64,000 bases of DNA from NCBI RefSeq assembly GCF_029931775.1, contig NC_079312.1, positions 60,206,333 through 60,270,332 of the forward strand, read 5' to 3'. The DNA comes from Euleptes europaea. Lineage: Eukaryota > Chordata > Lepidosauria > Squamata > Sphaerodactylidae. The notes under the pieces were generated by a model, which ran no database searches, had not been told where the DNA came from, and saw only the letters and a program-made list of their open reading frames with translations. A program made the position numbers and the translations under genes. Positions 52,363-63,907 of the stretch are shown here, piece after piece (positions within the stretch are counted from its first letter, which is position 1; the number at the start of each line of letters is the position of its first letter).

Positions 52363-55218
52363 AGTGTTCTATACCAGCCCTTATATCTGGGCACTACACA
52401 ACCCTAGTCAGATGGGTTGCTTGCCCTCCTTGTTTTTTAACAAACTGCATGTACAAATAATATGTACATCCATGAAGATTTGTCTACTTTTTCAATTACT
52501 ATTGAAAGGTTAGGGTTAAAGATTTAATTGCAACAATTCCAAGGAAGACTTTTGCACAATGTTTCTAACAATGTTTGTTCATAGGTAGAAAATACCTTAA
52601 AAAAAAGTGATGTTACATTTTGTTGCATCTCTAGCTGGATTCAGCACAGCCAGAAAGCAGAAAGAATTAACCACTTTTGATAAAAGATTTTACAGTACAG
52701 GGTTTCTTTAAAAAATTAAGTCATTCCTCTTTCTTCCTACTTAAAGATAGGAATTGTGGAAAAACACTGTAAAATAGGCTGAATTCTAAACATCAGGAGC
52801 TTAAGACCATTTAGTACTATTCCATGACTCCTCAACACATTTACTTAAGAGTTGTTGTTACTGATTTCAACAAAAGGTACACTTGAAGAAAGTGGCTTTC
52901 TGATAACAGTCTAAAGCCAAATTTGAAAAACATTTTTTGTTAGTAAATCCCACTGGAATCATTCGAAATTATCTAGGGTAAGTGAGATTAAGGCTGCAAC
53001 CTACATTTCCTTCATCTCACAATCACTTTTACAGTCAAGAGAGCTGGAAAGTGGCATTCCCTGCAGGGAGGGATTTATGGCATTCTTTTCTACCAGTGCC
53101 AGACGTGTGAGGTTTGAGTGTAATGTATGTCTGCCAAAATCTCCGGAGTTTTCCCCCTCCCCTCGTTCTTGAGTGATAGAAGGACCTGGTGAGAAACTTC
53201 TGATCAGCCTGCAAAACTGCTTGTTTTACTGTTTGCTGTTTTTGAGATTTTGCTCATTTCCGTAGCGGAATCGTCATACTCTGCATCTCTCTCTTTCTCC
53301 CCCCCCCCCATATGGGAGCAGCTGCCGAAGAAGCAGAAGTTTTTAGCTTGAAGCAAGGAGGGAGAATGGCAACTAAAACCATCTGCAGAACTCATTACAC
53401 TGATAGCCATGACTTTTGAATATGCTCCAAGTGAAAGGTACTCATTTTTACCCAACAACAACAGGCTATTGTAAAGAAAGAGAAACTGAATTTGAAACCC
53501 TAAATTCAGCAGCATTTCAGAGCATCTGAAGATGGTGTTTAATTTTGTCGTGTAATGTTTATTTATTTTTTACTTTGAAGCCAGGGACATGTAAAATAAT
53601 TAAAATATGAAAGAGTTAGATATGCTGAAGGTTATGTTCAAATACAGCATCCAATGGAATACTAAAAGCAGGAATTGACAACTCTGACAAACTATGGGAT
53701 ATGTCACCAGGATCATAACTATAAAACTCCCATTCTTGAATGAGAAACTTGTCTAGGGTCAAAGGTTCAGCTTTCCAGACTTCCAAGTTGTTAGTTCCTG
53801 GAATGTATATTGGAAGCATTTCTCACCTACTAATTGCCTTGCCTCTAAACCACAATTTGTGCCTTCCTGCCTATCTAGATGGCAAAACTTTGTTGATGAG
53901 ACACCTAAAAACTAGAATCGGGCTTGTTTAAAGACTCTGATCGAATGCAGATTCCCCTGAACAGTGCATGACTTAGTTTTGAATAAACGTTCATAGGGTT
54001 AGACTACAGGATAAATATGAATTAGATCATAGTGAAATAATCATTTTATAGAGAATGTTGACAGCTGTAAGAGGCAAAGAAACAATTACGTGAAGTGATA
54101 AAGTCTCTACCCCACAAGGGATATAATGTCTCTCGACTTCAAAAAACCATGATTAAGCAGGGTTCTGTGCGTGTTAGGATCATAAGATTGTTGCTTCCTG
54201 ATGGTTCACCAAATTTCTAGTGGGATGTTGTTCATTTCTGCTGTCGAAGATACTTATAGTACAAGCCTAAGCAGAGCTACACTTTGAAAGCTTTCTGGTT
54301 GATGACACCACATCCTACAAACATTGTAAAACTTGTACCAGGATATATAAAACACTGCAATATTTCTGTGTCTACACTACAACTGAAATATGAGATCCAT
54401 GGTTTGTACACACAATAGAAAGTGAACAACCACCTGGTCAGATTTCTAAAAATATATTATAATGTAGAACATTGGGATGTGGGTTTTATGTTTGCATATT
54501 TGTGGCCACTGAAGACGGCCCAAGTGGCCAAAACACGTCTGGTCTTTTGTGGTTTATTGTCAAGTGTATGTTTCATCAACTTTGTATGATATGGTTTATC
54601 TCAGCAAGACTTAGGTCTGTAGTTACTTTAATGAAGCCTATTTTCTGGTATCAGTAGCATGTCAGAGGAGGAGTGGGGTTTAGTTGGTACTGTAAGCCCC
54701 TCCAGCCTACTTCCCGCTCACATCACTGGTATAGCTGGAAAAATCCCCGTAGAACTCATGAAGACTGAAAATGATTCCCACAGTTCCCCTAAGGCAGCAG
54801 CCAATCCATCTAGGACACCTATATAGCAGATGACAGGGCATGAAGCTACATCTCTCTGACCTCATACTGAGCATGCTCAGAACACACATGGGGAGATTTT
54901 AGTGATGGGAACTCTAGGGAAAGGGCATTTAGCACAAATAGTCAAGGAAGAGAACACGCGTTCTTTGCATAAACTGGCAGGGTTTCATCTCAAAGCCCAA
55001 TACCAGTGTATTGCTGCTGCTCACCTTTTGGCCAGCAACAACCCAATCAGCAGCAAAACTGATTTGAATAGACTGGATTAGAACTTGTACCTCCAACTCT
55101 CAGGAGCATTCCTCTATCAACACACCCAACTAGCCATACAGCTGTAACTCAAAGCACAGCAGTAATTCTCAAGCAGATGCCATATAAAAACCAACCATAT
55201 ATACTAAGGCAGGTAGGA
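52363..55218. other. Intergenic, no gene seen
   Basis: AT-rich DNA. A worn palindromic MITE relative is near 52920-53000, a C10 run at 53300-53309, and a hammerhead-like motif at 54504-54544. Short frames look random. Confidence 0.45.
54504..54544 (+). other. Degenerate hammerhead-ribozyme-like motif
   Basis: GGCCA-CTGAAGA-C-GGCC-CAAGT-GGCC-AAAA-CACG-TC-TGGTC. Outer arms GGCCA/TGGTC pair over 5 bp, the inner GGCC/GGCC pairs over 4 bp, and AC/GT forms a 2-bp stem III. The residue expected to be G12 of the GAAA box is A, so it is probably inactive. Found by eye only. Confidence 0.4.
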
Positions 55219-55226
55219 TTGTAGAG

Positions 55227-55479
55227 CAGGGGTCCGCAACAGGGTGCCCAGCAAGGGTTTAGAAAGTGGGTAGGACTAGATGGGGCTTTTGCCCAGCAAG
55301 GCGTCTGATTGGCCATGTAGATGTTTAAAAATGTTGCTTTGGCAGCAGCTACCACCACAACACAAAGATCTTAACTGCGTAACCATAGGTAAGATGCGGC
55401 AGCCATTTTGTGGCTGTGCCCATCACGCTATGTCAGAATTCCAAATGTGCCCTCAGGCTCAAAAGTTGGGGACCCTTTG
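55227..55479. mobile_element. hAT non-autonomous transposon, 253 bp
   Basis: Ends CAGGGGTCCGCAAC and GTTGGGGACCCTTTG; the 8-bp duplication is TTGTAGAG/TTGCAGAG (one mismatch; 55219-55226, 55480-55487). The interior matches the inverse of the 29794 element (CAGAATTCCAAATGTGCC). Confidence 0.9.
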
Positions 55480-56379
55480 TTGCAGAGATAGGTATTTCAT
55501 ACACACAGTTCAAGCCCACATGGGACTAGCTACCCGAGTCCTAGAATGAGTCCAAGGCACCGCTGATGTTTTCACCAAACACAATAATTTAGGAGCTCAT
55601 TGACTGCTCCTCACAACAATAATTTTGGTTGGCAATCCTCCAAGCACCATCCTTCTGCTGCATTCACAATGTTTACATCTAAGCTAACTCACTTTGTTTT
55701 TCCCTTTCATCATTCAGACCTCTCCCATACAACCTTATTAAATGCTTGAAATATATCACTCAGTATAAAAGAAAGATATGTATCTGTTTGAAACACTGCT
55801 TGAATTAAATAAGAAAGGTATTCATAGAGCCATATTTCCTTTACATGTGACTGTTGCAGGTCCCCACCTGCCCAGGTATAAGGAAATAGATGAGGTGCCA
55901 ATGGCTACCAGAACTAAACATCAGAGGCAAAACTAGATTGCTTAAGCTCTCTGTCACAGGTATTGAAAGTCATCCTAGAAGAACTTTCAGAATTCTTTGA
56001 TTGTGTTTTAAGATGTTTTTAAAACAGCAGTTCAAATCCAAATTAGATTAACTAGGGATTCTGATGTGTGCTTCCTCCCCCCCCCTGCAACTATCTTAAT
56101 TACTTTCATTGGAGGTTAGAAAGAATGGATTGGCTTCCTCTACTGACATGAATGGAAATAGCCACATGGTAGAAATTATGCATAAATTCCTTTGGACTAG
56201 GCACATATCTGCACAAAAATGACAAGAACATTGAGACTGTAATCTTGATGGCTATTTTGTTTGTTGGGAATAAAGTGAAGGAGAGGGAAATCAGCTCCAA
56301 AGTGCTTTACTGTTCTTGTATGGACTTTAGTGCTCCAAAAGCGACAGATATTCTATTTTTCAAATTTATTTTTTTATTT

Positions 56380-57245
56380 ATGTTATTTATAGTCTACCTT
56401 TCTCACAGGGACTCAAAAGACAGATTACACATAGTGAGTCAGTACAATTGAAAAAAATGGGACATTCAAATACCAATGCATTAGGTCTGGAACCACCAGA
56501 AAGAAACTGAAACATAGCATAAGTATTTGCATGACACATTAAATGGTACAGAAATTACAAAATAGGACCTTCTTACAATAAGCTATACACAGCTGTGTAG
56601 ACCACAAGTCCCAACCATTTATCCAAGTAAGTTTGTGAACAATATGACTTGTACATGAAACTTGCTTGTTTGCTTTTGGCAAGTAGTAGCCAATCTTATG
56701 CAGTCAGTTGAGTGTATGCCCATCAATTTGAATGGGTTTAGGTGCACTTAACTGTTGCACAGGATTTGGATGTAAGAGCCATCTTCACGTGAGCAGCATC
56801 TTAGTGATTCTAGGCCCCTGGACAAAAGTCCAGGAGGGTCCCCCACATACTTTATTTCCACCCACCAACTCTGAACAAGAATAAAGCACCCAATTTTTAC
56901 AAGGCACCCACAGTACTGCCATTCCACAAAATGTGGAAAAGCAGAATGTTCAAGGAGTGTATTCTTGGAATGGAATTAGAAATGTAGCAGGACAGAACAG
57001 CCCAGATGGGCATCGTATTGTGGGGAACCAGTACTGCATTGCCTCACACCACTGGTTTTTCACATCCTGCATTGTTTCCACTATGCTAGCCTGGGCAGTT
57101 TGCAGTTCACATTGTTATTTAGTTTTTATTCCTAATCCTCTTTCATTGCTCATCGGATGTGCTATACTGTATGATTACATCTTTTCTTTTTTCCGTACTC
57201 AGTAATCCACCTTGAGCCTCAGTGAGAAAGATGGGCTGTAAATAA
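56380..57245. mobile_element. LINE-tail-bounded repeat region
   Basis: The left end is a reversed LINE tail (TTTATAGTCTACCTTTCTCA). The right end is a forward tail (GTAATCCACCTTGAGCCTCA...GGGCTGTAAATAAAG). Inside, AGGTCTGGAACCACCAG and the following sequence are shared with 57835-58045. Family not assigned. Confidence 0.45.
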
Positions 57246-57834
57246 AGCATGCTCCTTCAAAAACGCACTGCACTGTTTTCCACCACCATTATCTATCATC
57301 CCCACAGGCTGTCCGCCTCTCTTTTCCCCATTAGACCCTGTGCGATTACCCTGGCTGCCCCATAGTCTGACAAGGCATCTTTTGTACTTTGGAAGAGATT
57401 GGTTTTCCTTTTCTGTCAGTCTGTTGATGGTCCACAAATTACTACCATAGGTATATGTGACAAGCTAATAAAAATGTTTGTGCCTGGTTTACATTTCTGG
57501 GCATAGTTGCAACAACACTATGTTTTAAAGCAGCACCAAGATACATTTTTCAGTGAAAGAAATAGCATACTCACACAGCTTTTGATCTCATCTTTGTTGG
57601 CTTTGACAGTATCCACCAACCCTCTGCAGTCTGATTTGTTAAGAGTTTTACAGTATATAAAATTGTGCACACATACTGCTGGAATGCAGCAGAATACCTA
57701 CATCTATCTATTAGGATTATAATTTATCTACCTCTGAAGCAAAATGTAATCCTTGGATGAAATCTGAGATAGTGTCAGAAACACTGGATTATTAATTCCA
57801 ATAACTCTTCTTATAAACAGGAGCAAATTAAGGA

Positions 57835-58045
57835 ATACATTTATAGTCTGTCTTTCTCACTAACACTCAAGGTGGATCACACAGAGCAAGACAATTTAGA
57901 TCAACAGGAATGGGACACCCAATAAACAATGTAATAGGTTTGGGATTGCAAAAATCAGAAAAGGAGCAGAAATCTGAAGACAGCTGAAACCAAGTGCAAG
58001 CATTAACATGACCCGTTAAACAATGCAGAAATTACATAGTAGGGT
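57835..58045 (-). mobile_element. LINE-derived repeat, related to 56380 copy
   Basis: TTTATAGTCTGTCTTTCTCA, CTCAAGGTGGATCACACAGA and AATGTAATAGGTTTGGGATT parallel the 56380-56580 sequence. Confidence 0.5.
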
Positions 58046-58397
58046 CATAGCAACAGATAGCACTTGTGGTGTGTTAGATAGTACCTACTATACTCATTTC
58101 CGCGATGTACCCCAAACTCCTATTTGAGAGCACTTTTGTTTCTGCGTAAACATCACAAGAATGAAGTTGCTGCTGTGTTCTTTGCGAAGATCCTCGCCTC
58201 CCTTTCCTTTCAACTTTCCTGAACAATTTCCCCCCTTCAGGGACCATTTAAAGGATATTCTTTGATTTAATCTCTCATATAGACTTTGTATCACGATTAT
58301 ATTAAGGTATTGAATTAACAATATTAGATGAGATAAATATATATCTATTAAATAATATGGGGATTAGTTCAATCAGCAAAAGTATACACACTTTATT

Positions 58398-58669
58398 GTC
58401 GAAGGCTTTCACGGTCAGAGTTCATTGGTTCTTGTAGGTTATCCGGGTTGTGTAACCGTGGTCTTGTTATGTTCTTTCCTGACGTTTCGCCAGCAGCTGT
58501 GGCAGGCATCTTCAGAGGTGTAACACTGAAGGACAGCGTCCTTCAGTGTTACTTCAGCGTCCTTCAGTGTTACTCCTCTGAAGATGCCCGCCACAGCTGC
58601 TGGCGAAACGTCAGGAAAGAACATACCAAGACCACGGTTACACAACCCGGATAACCTACAAGAACCAAT
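58398..58669. mobile_element. Large palindromic retroelement end with two hammerhead-like motifs
   Basis: 110-nt near-perfect inverted arms 58424-58533 and 58560-58669 (ATTGGTTCTTGTAGGTTATC... and complement) around a 26-nt centre. The plus-strand arm holds UCCU-CTGAAGA-T-GCC...GGC-GAAACGTC-AGGA (58574-58616); the other arm holds the same on the minus strand. The outer flank GTCGAAGGCTTTCACGG is shared with the 25.35-kb copy. Inverted, hammerhead-bearing terminal repeats are a known feature of Penelope-like elements; the assignment is inference. Confidence 0.7.
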
Positions 58670-59060
58670 ATATACACTTTATTTGTAGGTGGAAGAGAGT
58701 GAGGGGGAAGTCACTATATGCTTATTAGATTTTGTATTACTTTTATTAACTCTTGGTGTTGAATGTTGACTTTTACACGGATGTATTAAATGAAGGAAAA
58801 CAATAAAATTTTTTTAAAAAAACACCATTTCCCCCCTTCTTTTGATGCAAGGAAGGAAAGAAACGTCTCACTAGATTTCACTGCATCTCAGATGTTGCAA
58901 ATTAAATTAAAAAAAAAAAGGTCTGGGGCGGGGGAGCAGAAGAGGGCAATTGACCTCTGCGCCTGGACACATGGCGGTGGCGGTCCAGCCCCTCTCCCGT
59001 ACATGGGCCCGGGGGGGGGGGGATGAAAGAGAGAGCGGCATGCTTTCCGAGCAGCCCGTC

Positions 59061-59070
59061 GCGCATGCGT
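59061..59070. promoter_or_regulatory. NRF1-like site upstream of IL17RD
   Basis: GCGCATGCGT matches the NRF1 consensus GCGCATGCGC at 9 of 10 bases and lies 123 nt before the ATG in the CpG island. Motif match only. Confidence 0.45.
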
Positions 59071-59192
59071 GCCTCCCCCTCCTCTCCTCTCCTCCCCTCC
59101 CCTCCCTCCCTCCCCTGCTCGGCTTTCCCAACCTGAAGCGGCTGGCGGGGCGGCGGTTGGGAGCCTCGGTGGCTGCAGCTGCGAGCTGGACG

Positions 59193-59318
59193 ATGGCCCC
59201 CTGGCTGAAGCTCTGCGCCTTCCTCTTCTCGCTCACCGCCGGCCTCCACGGCCAGCGCCTCGCCGCCTCGGCGGCGGGGACCAAGAAAGGGCCGGCGGGC
59301 GAGGCTTGCGGCTGGAGG
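59193..59318 (+). CDS. IL17RD: IL17RD (SEF) coding exon 1, rest of gene right of window
   Basis: IL17RD/SEF is a single-pass membrane protein of the IL-17 receptor family that dampens FGF-RAS-ERK signalling. The exon starts MAPWLKLCAFLFSLTAGLHG, which aligns with the human start MAPWLQLC. It ends EACGWR at a GTAAGA donor, where human reads DTCGWR. The first 20 or so residues form a hydrophobic signal peptide, so the 42 residues here are the signal plus the first luminal residues. The extracellular Ig-like/FN3-like region, transmembrane segment and SEFIR domain must lie beyond position 64000, after a long first intron. Position and strand relative to HESX1 match mammalian synteny. The GC-rich exon sits in a CpG island. 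Confidence 0.9.
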
Positions 59319-59343
59319 GTAAGAAAGAGAGACGGGGGGAGAG

Positions 59344-59345
<2 letters not shown>

Positions 59346-59383
<38 letters not shown>
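59346..59383 (+). repeat. (GA)n microsatellite next to IL17RD exon 1 donor
   Basis: A near-pure GA tract of about 38 nt begins 28 nt after the exon 1 splice donor. On the minus strand it makes the Ser-Leu runs of spurious antisense frames. Confidence 0.95.
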
Positions 59384-59386
<3 letters not shown>

Positions 59387-62300
59387 AGGGGTTTGGGTGG
59401 CTCGGCGTTGCGCGGGGCTGAGCGGGTTCTCTCTGCCAACTCGCGCGGGGCGGGACGGGCGGTGCCAAAGTAGCCTGGGCGACCCGCCGCTTCTCGAGGG
59501 TTTCCCAATCCCCGGGGTGGGAGCAGCCGCAGGTGGTCTTGCTTGCTGCTTTTGCCCGGGCGGCTGGCCATTTCTGTACGAGGTGCAGCGGGATGGGGTT
59601 GTGCAACAAACCCTGTAAAAGACGCGCGCGCACACACACTTTCTCTCCTTTCTTTCTTTCCGATTGATTGGGGAAGTTGGCAGTTCCAGACTGTGGGGTG
59701 TTTGGGGCGGCGGAGGGTCGCCTTCGTGCTGAAGGGAGTCTGAGGCGGGGAAGGGCGAGGGGCAGAAGCCAACAAGTGTGAAGTCGCTCAGCAGGTCTTT
59801 TATCTGTCCCTCCTGCCTTCCCTTAACGAGACCTGCCCTGGGAGAGGGGATAAAAGGCGATTGCTTCGGCCTTTGTTATTTTAATGATTCCAGGCTGGTT
59901 TGGCTACAGGCCCGGTCATTAGACCGAAGGGGAAATGTGTGTGAGAAAGGTGATAAAAAGAGTGTTTTAGGGCTTTACCTTTTGTTCCTGTTACCGGCTT
60001 GCTACTTGCAAGGGTTTCTGCGTGGCTTTTCCTGAGCGTGACTCTTTTAAAGGGCCTTTCTTTGACTAGATCTTGTTTTTTTTCCCCTTTCTGTTCCATC
60101 TTCAGCCTTATTAAAGATTCCGGATGAACGCTTGTCGAAAGGCATGAGTGACTTTCATTGCCTCTCCCTTTTTGTTCGACTGTCAGAGAGATTTCCTTGG
60201 GTTCAGATCATAACACTGAGAGGAGGGGAAAAGTTACAGCAGAAAAACACAGCCCCTTCACCCCCCCTAAACCCCCACCCTGTGGAATCTATAGAGTACA
60301 TGAGAAAAGACAAGTGTTCACAAAAATATTTTCAAAAGGGGGGGGGGGAAACAGTACAAACGCAGCCAAAGTTTTGTAAAGAACTTAACTTTCCACTGGA
60401 TGAATTTGCATCTGGACTTCCATTAACTGATACGTCTAGATTGAAAGTATGTTCAGCTGCTGCTTCTGTTGACTGTTGCACATGGCAAAAGTGGTATTTT
60501 ATTTGCATTTTTAAAAGATACCCATAGGCCCTGCAGATTTTAATAGCTGTTAAAACACTACACCTTTCCCCCCTTTGTTTATAATGGATATTAAGAAACA
60601 TGGCAATAGTGAATTGTGTTTTCTGATAAAAACATGAATTGCATCTCCTTATTGTAAATGCATACACATTTCTTCTTTAGTCAAGCTTCCAAAAAACCTA
60701 CCTTCAGATTTTTAAATGTATGATATAATGTGAAGAAACCATATTTTGTCCTGTTAAAGCAAACCTTAACACTGGCAAATGTAGTCTATATTTCAAACAC
60801 TGGCAAATGTAAGTCTATATCTCCAATACATTATTCTGAATATGCTTTCCTTGGTTAGTGATTAAAACATACTGATGCCGCTTGTGTGGTTTTTCTTATT
60901 TGAGGACAAAAAAGTGCTGTTGGCTGCAGGATGGGACCCATTGTCTTTGTTGTGTAGTATTTATCTTGGGCTGCGTGTAAGTTTTGAATAGACTTGACAT
61001 ACTATTAAATGACTGATGGCCCCTGTAACACATTGTCTGCTCTGGGGCAAGGCAGCCTTTGATGTGCTACCCTGTAGGAAGTAAAAAGACTATTTGCTCT
61101 ATTAAAATTCCTTGGTATTTCCTCTGTTTAACCACAGGCCACTTCCCTTCTGCCACTCTAAACACTGCGGGGACACTGACTGATTGAAAAGGCACAAGCC
61201 CTGAAGCAATTGTATTCCATTCAGACAGATATCCTTAGTGTAGCTTATTTATAATGATTACCATCTAGAGGAAGGATAGGTACAAATCTTCAAAAACAAA
61301 AGGAAAATAAAAGCAGTCTCCTTGACTGCTGAGAGTACATAGCAGAGTAAAGGGGTTGTGGATTGTAATATTTAACTATTGGTTTTATAATTTTCTCCAC
61401 ACCTGTAACCTTATTTACTCACTTAGTTGTTTGGGAATTTTTGCAGACAGTAGTTAAGAAACACAGGCTCACTGTGGAATTGGAAATAGTACTGAGAAAG
61501 TATAGGACCAGGTATTTCAAAACCTTGATAGATGTAATGTCTACCAAATGTGAAGCAATTTAAGGCTATGAAATGGAATTTGGTGTCCAGATGACCATCT
61601 TGTGATGCCTGAAAAGGAATACTTGGTTGCATAATGTTTTTTCAAACCAGGATCTGTTTTGTTAGATATGTGAAATTTTACATTGAGGCGGCATGCGTGC
61701 ATTCATGTGCCCAAATAGAAGTGGAGCTTATAACAAAGTAAAGTCAGTGGGCCCAGCAATCCAAAACATAGGTGAGCTATGTTCCTTTGCAGAGGGCGGA
61801 TGAGAACAGTCAAAAGAGCAAAGTGTATGTAATATCTTAAGGGGGGGAATTAAAATGTAAAAATTATTATGTCCTTTTTTGTAAAATGTAAAAAATTTGA
61901 TTTTTTAAAATGTCAGATGGCATTTACTCTGGTATGTGTGCAATAGCACCCTTACAGCCTATCCCTTTGAACTGAGTCATATGTCTAAGTGTACATGCTT
62001 AGGGTTGTAGTACATGTCGTATTATAGATGCTGGCTAATTAAAGCTGCAAAGAACATTGTAAAAGGCTCTTTAATAAAGGCCAGCTGCTTTTTCCAGCAG
62101 CTACACGAGAGGAGGGCTTTGATGTGAACTTGCCCATTTAATTCTTCTTAAAAGATGGGACTTGCGCTTAGCATTTTACTAGAATATAATAAAAATGACA
62201 GAAGTGTAGTTCCTTACTGATGGACAATAAACTAAAATTGTTCACAGTTTAAATGTAAAACAAATTTTCCTTTTTCTTTGGAGATGCCAGAGGCTAAGAT

Positions 62301-62999
62301 TAAAAGACTCAAATATCCTCTTCATTTAAAATTATTGTAAAATACAATGTCATGTTTTATCTCATTTTAAAGTATTCTCTTTCTGTCATGATAGTTCATA
62401 ATAATATATGTAGAAAATTGTAGAACCTTGTTACTTGTTAGGCAAAAGTTGCTTTGCCTGACATCTTGATATGGTGATCCAGCAAGGGAAACAGACTGTC
62501 ACACAGAGAGGTTGGGTACTGCGTATTGCAATGTCTTTTGGAGATCCAGTGCCGATAGGTGCTCATTGCGTTATCCTGAAGTATGTGCAAGTTTTAGAAC
62601 AGATGATCATCAGCATCCGTTCTGAGAGTACTTATCTCCAGTGGGAGGGAGGTTAAGTGAAATGGCCTCATGTCCCTTCAATTGATGATCAGAGAAAGGG
62701 CAAGTGCTCATTTTTTAATAAAATGGAACGATGCTTGGTAACTGCACACTTTCCTGCTTTGTTGTTCAATATTTTGTTGATTGGAATACGTACCTTGAGG
62801 TTACTTTTCCTAAGTCACTTTCCATACACCTGTGAATGGGGAGCTGCATCAAACCTGCTAGCTCCAAGTGCTTTTTGTGTAATTTTTGGAAGAGTGTGTC
62901 CATTCAAAGAGTAGTGGCAGAGTTTTGGCCCTGAGACTCAGGTTTGGGGGCTCATACTCAGGGCTGCTTATTTAGTGCATTTTGGTCCTGTCCTTCCTC

Positions 63000-63150
63000 C
63001 AAGGTTTTGTCCCTCCTTCATTTGATTCTTAAAACAACCCTGTGAGGTAGAGAGAATTACTGGCCTGGAGCCACCCAGTAAAGTTTGTGGAAAACCCAGG
63101 TCTCTCTGATCCTAATTCAGTATCCTAACTGCTGCACCACACCTAATAGT
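63000..63150 (-). mobile_element. Worn tRNA-derived SINE
   Basis: ACAACCCTGTGAGGTAGAG, AAACCCAGGTCTCTCTGATCC and CTGCTGCACCACACC are the reversed body and head of a tRNA-type SINE. Confidence 0.6.
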
Positions 63151-63907
63151 TTGTTCTGAGACTTCAGCATATGCCTGTTCATGGTAACTACTGTACAAGT
63201 AAATTGGAGGTGTAAGGAAGTAATCTGGCTCTTAACAGCTCTGCTACATTTTACATTTAACACATTGTTAATTTTTTTAAAAATCTCAGTTTGTGGTGAA
63301 TAGTCTGTCTTTTCAAATCCACATTGTGACTACCTGCCTTCATAGATTCCAGAATGTACAATTTCTAGTGGTGTGTGGAGGTATTACCATTAAGACTGCT
63401 GTTCAGCGTGGCATCACTAGGCCCCATCCCATGAGTCTCACAATTTGGGATGCTGGTGTCCTGAGAGCCCTGCTTGTGGACTCTTTCACAAACTGTACAA
63501 AAAGTGTATAGAGACTGGGAAGCTGTTAGTGGGTGCACTCCTGCACCCCCTGTGAGCACAGTGTGTACATATTTGGCATTTATAAAGTACGGCTCTCATA
63601 TATATCTTTAAAATAAGTTTACTTGTGGCACTGAGTTGTGTTAACAGAAAAAAGTCTTCCTACTTTGCCTCAAGATATCATAGAATCATAGAGTTGGAAG
63701 GGACCACCATATGTTAGGGTCCAAGATGGTGATACTAGTTTAGGTGGGCAGAAGGATTTCACTGTTTCCATTCCCAGTCTGTTTGTATGGTAGAAGCCAA
63801 AGCTGCAAGGTTCTTATGTGGTGAATGAATAGAATAGCAGAGGCAGGCCTTGCTGACTGGGAGTTCAGGAGGCACCTGCCCATTTTAAATGTTATACCTT
63901 CTTTGCT

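Larger units (their letters stand above)
58915..59760 (+). promoter_or_regulatory. IL17RD CpG-island promoter
   Basis: A strongly GC- and CpG-rich block spanning IL17RD exon 1. It contains a YY1-like ACATGGCGG (58969-58977) and a palindromic NRF1-like GCGCATGCGT (59061-59070), 120-220 nt upstream of the ATG. The long open frames on both strands come from GC richness and the (GA)n tract. Confidence 0.75.

Noticed and set aside
58902-59775. Antisense frames of 180-245 codons at the IL17RD CpG island
   Set aside because: Explained by GC richness and the (GA)n tract (Ser-Leu runs); they lie opposite the real exon 1 and show no homology I recognise.
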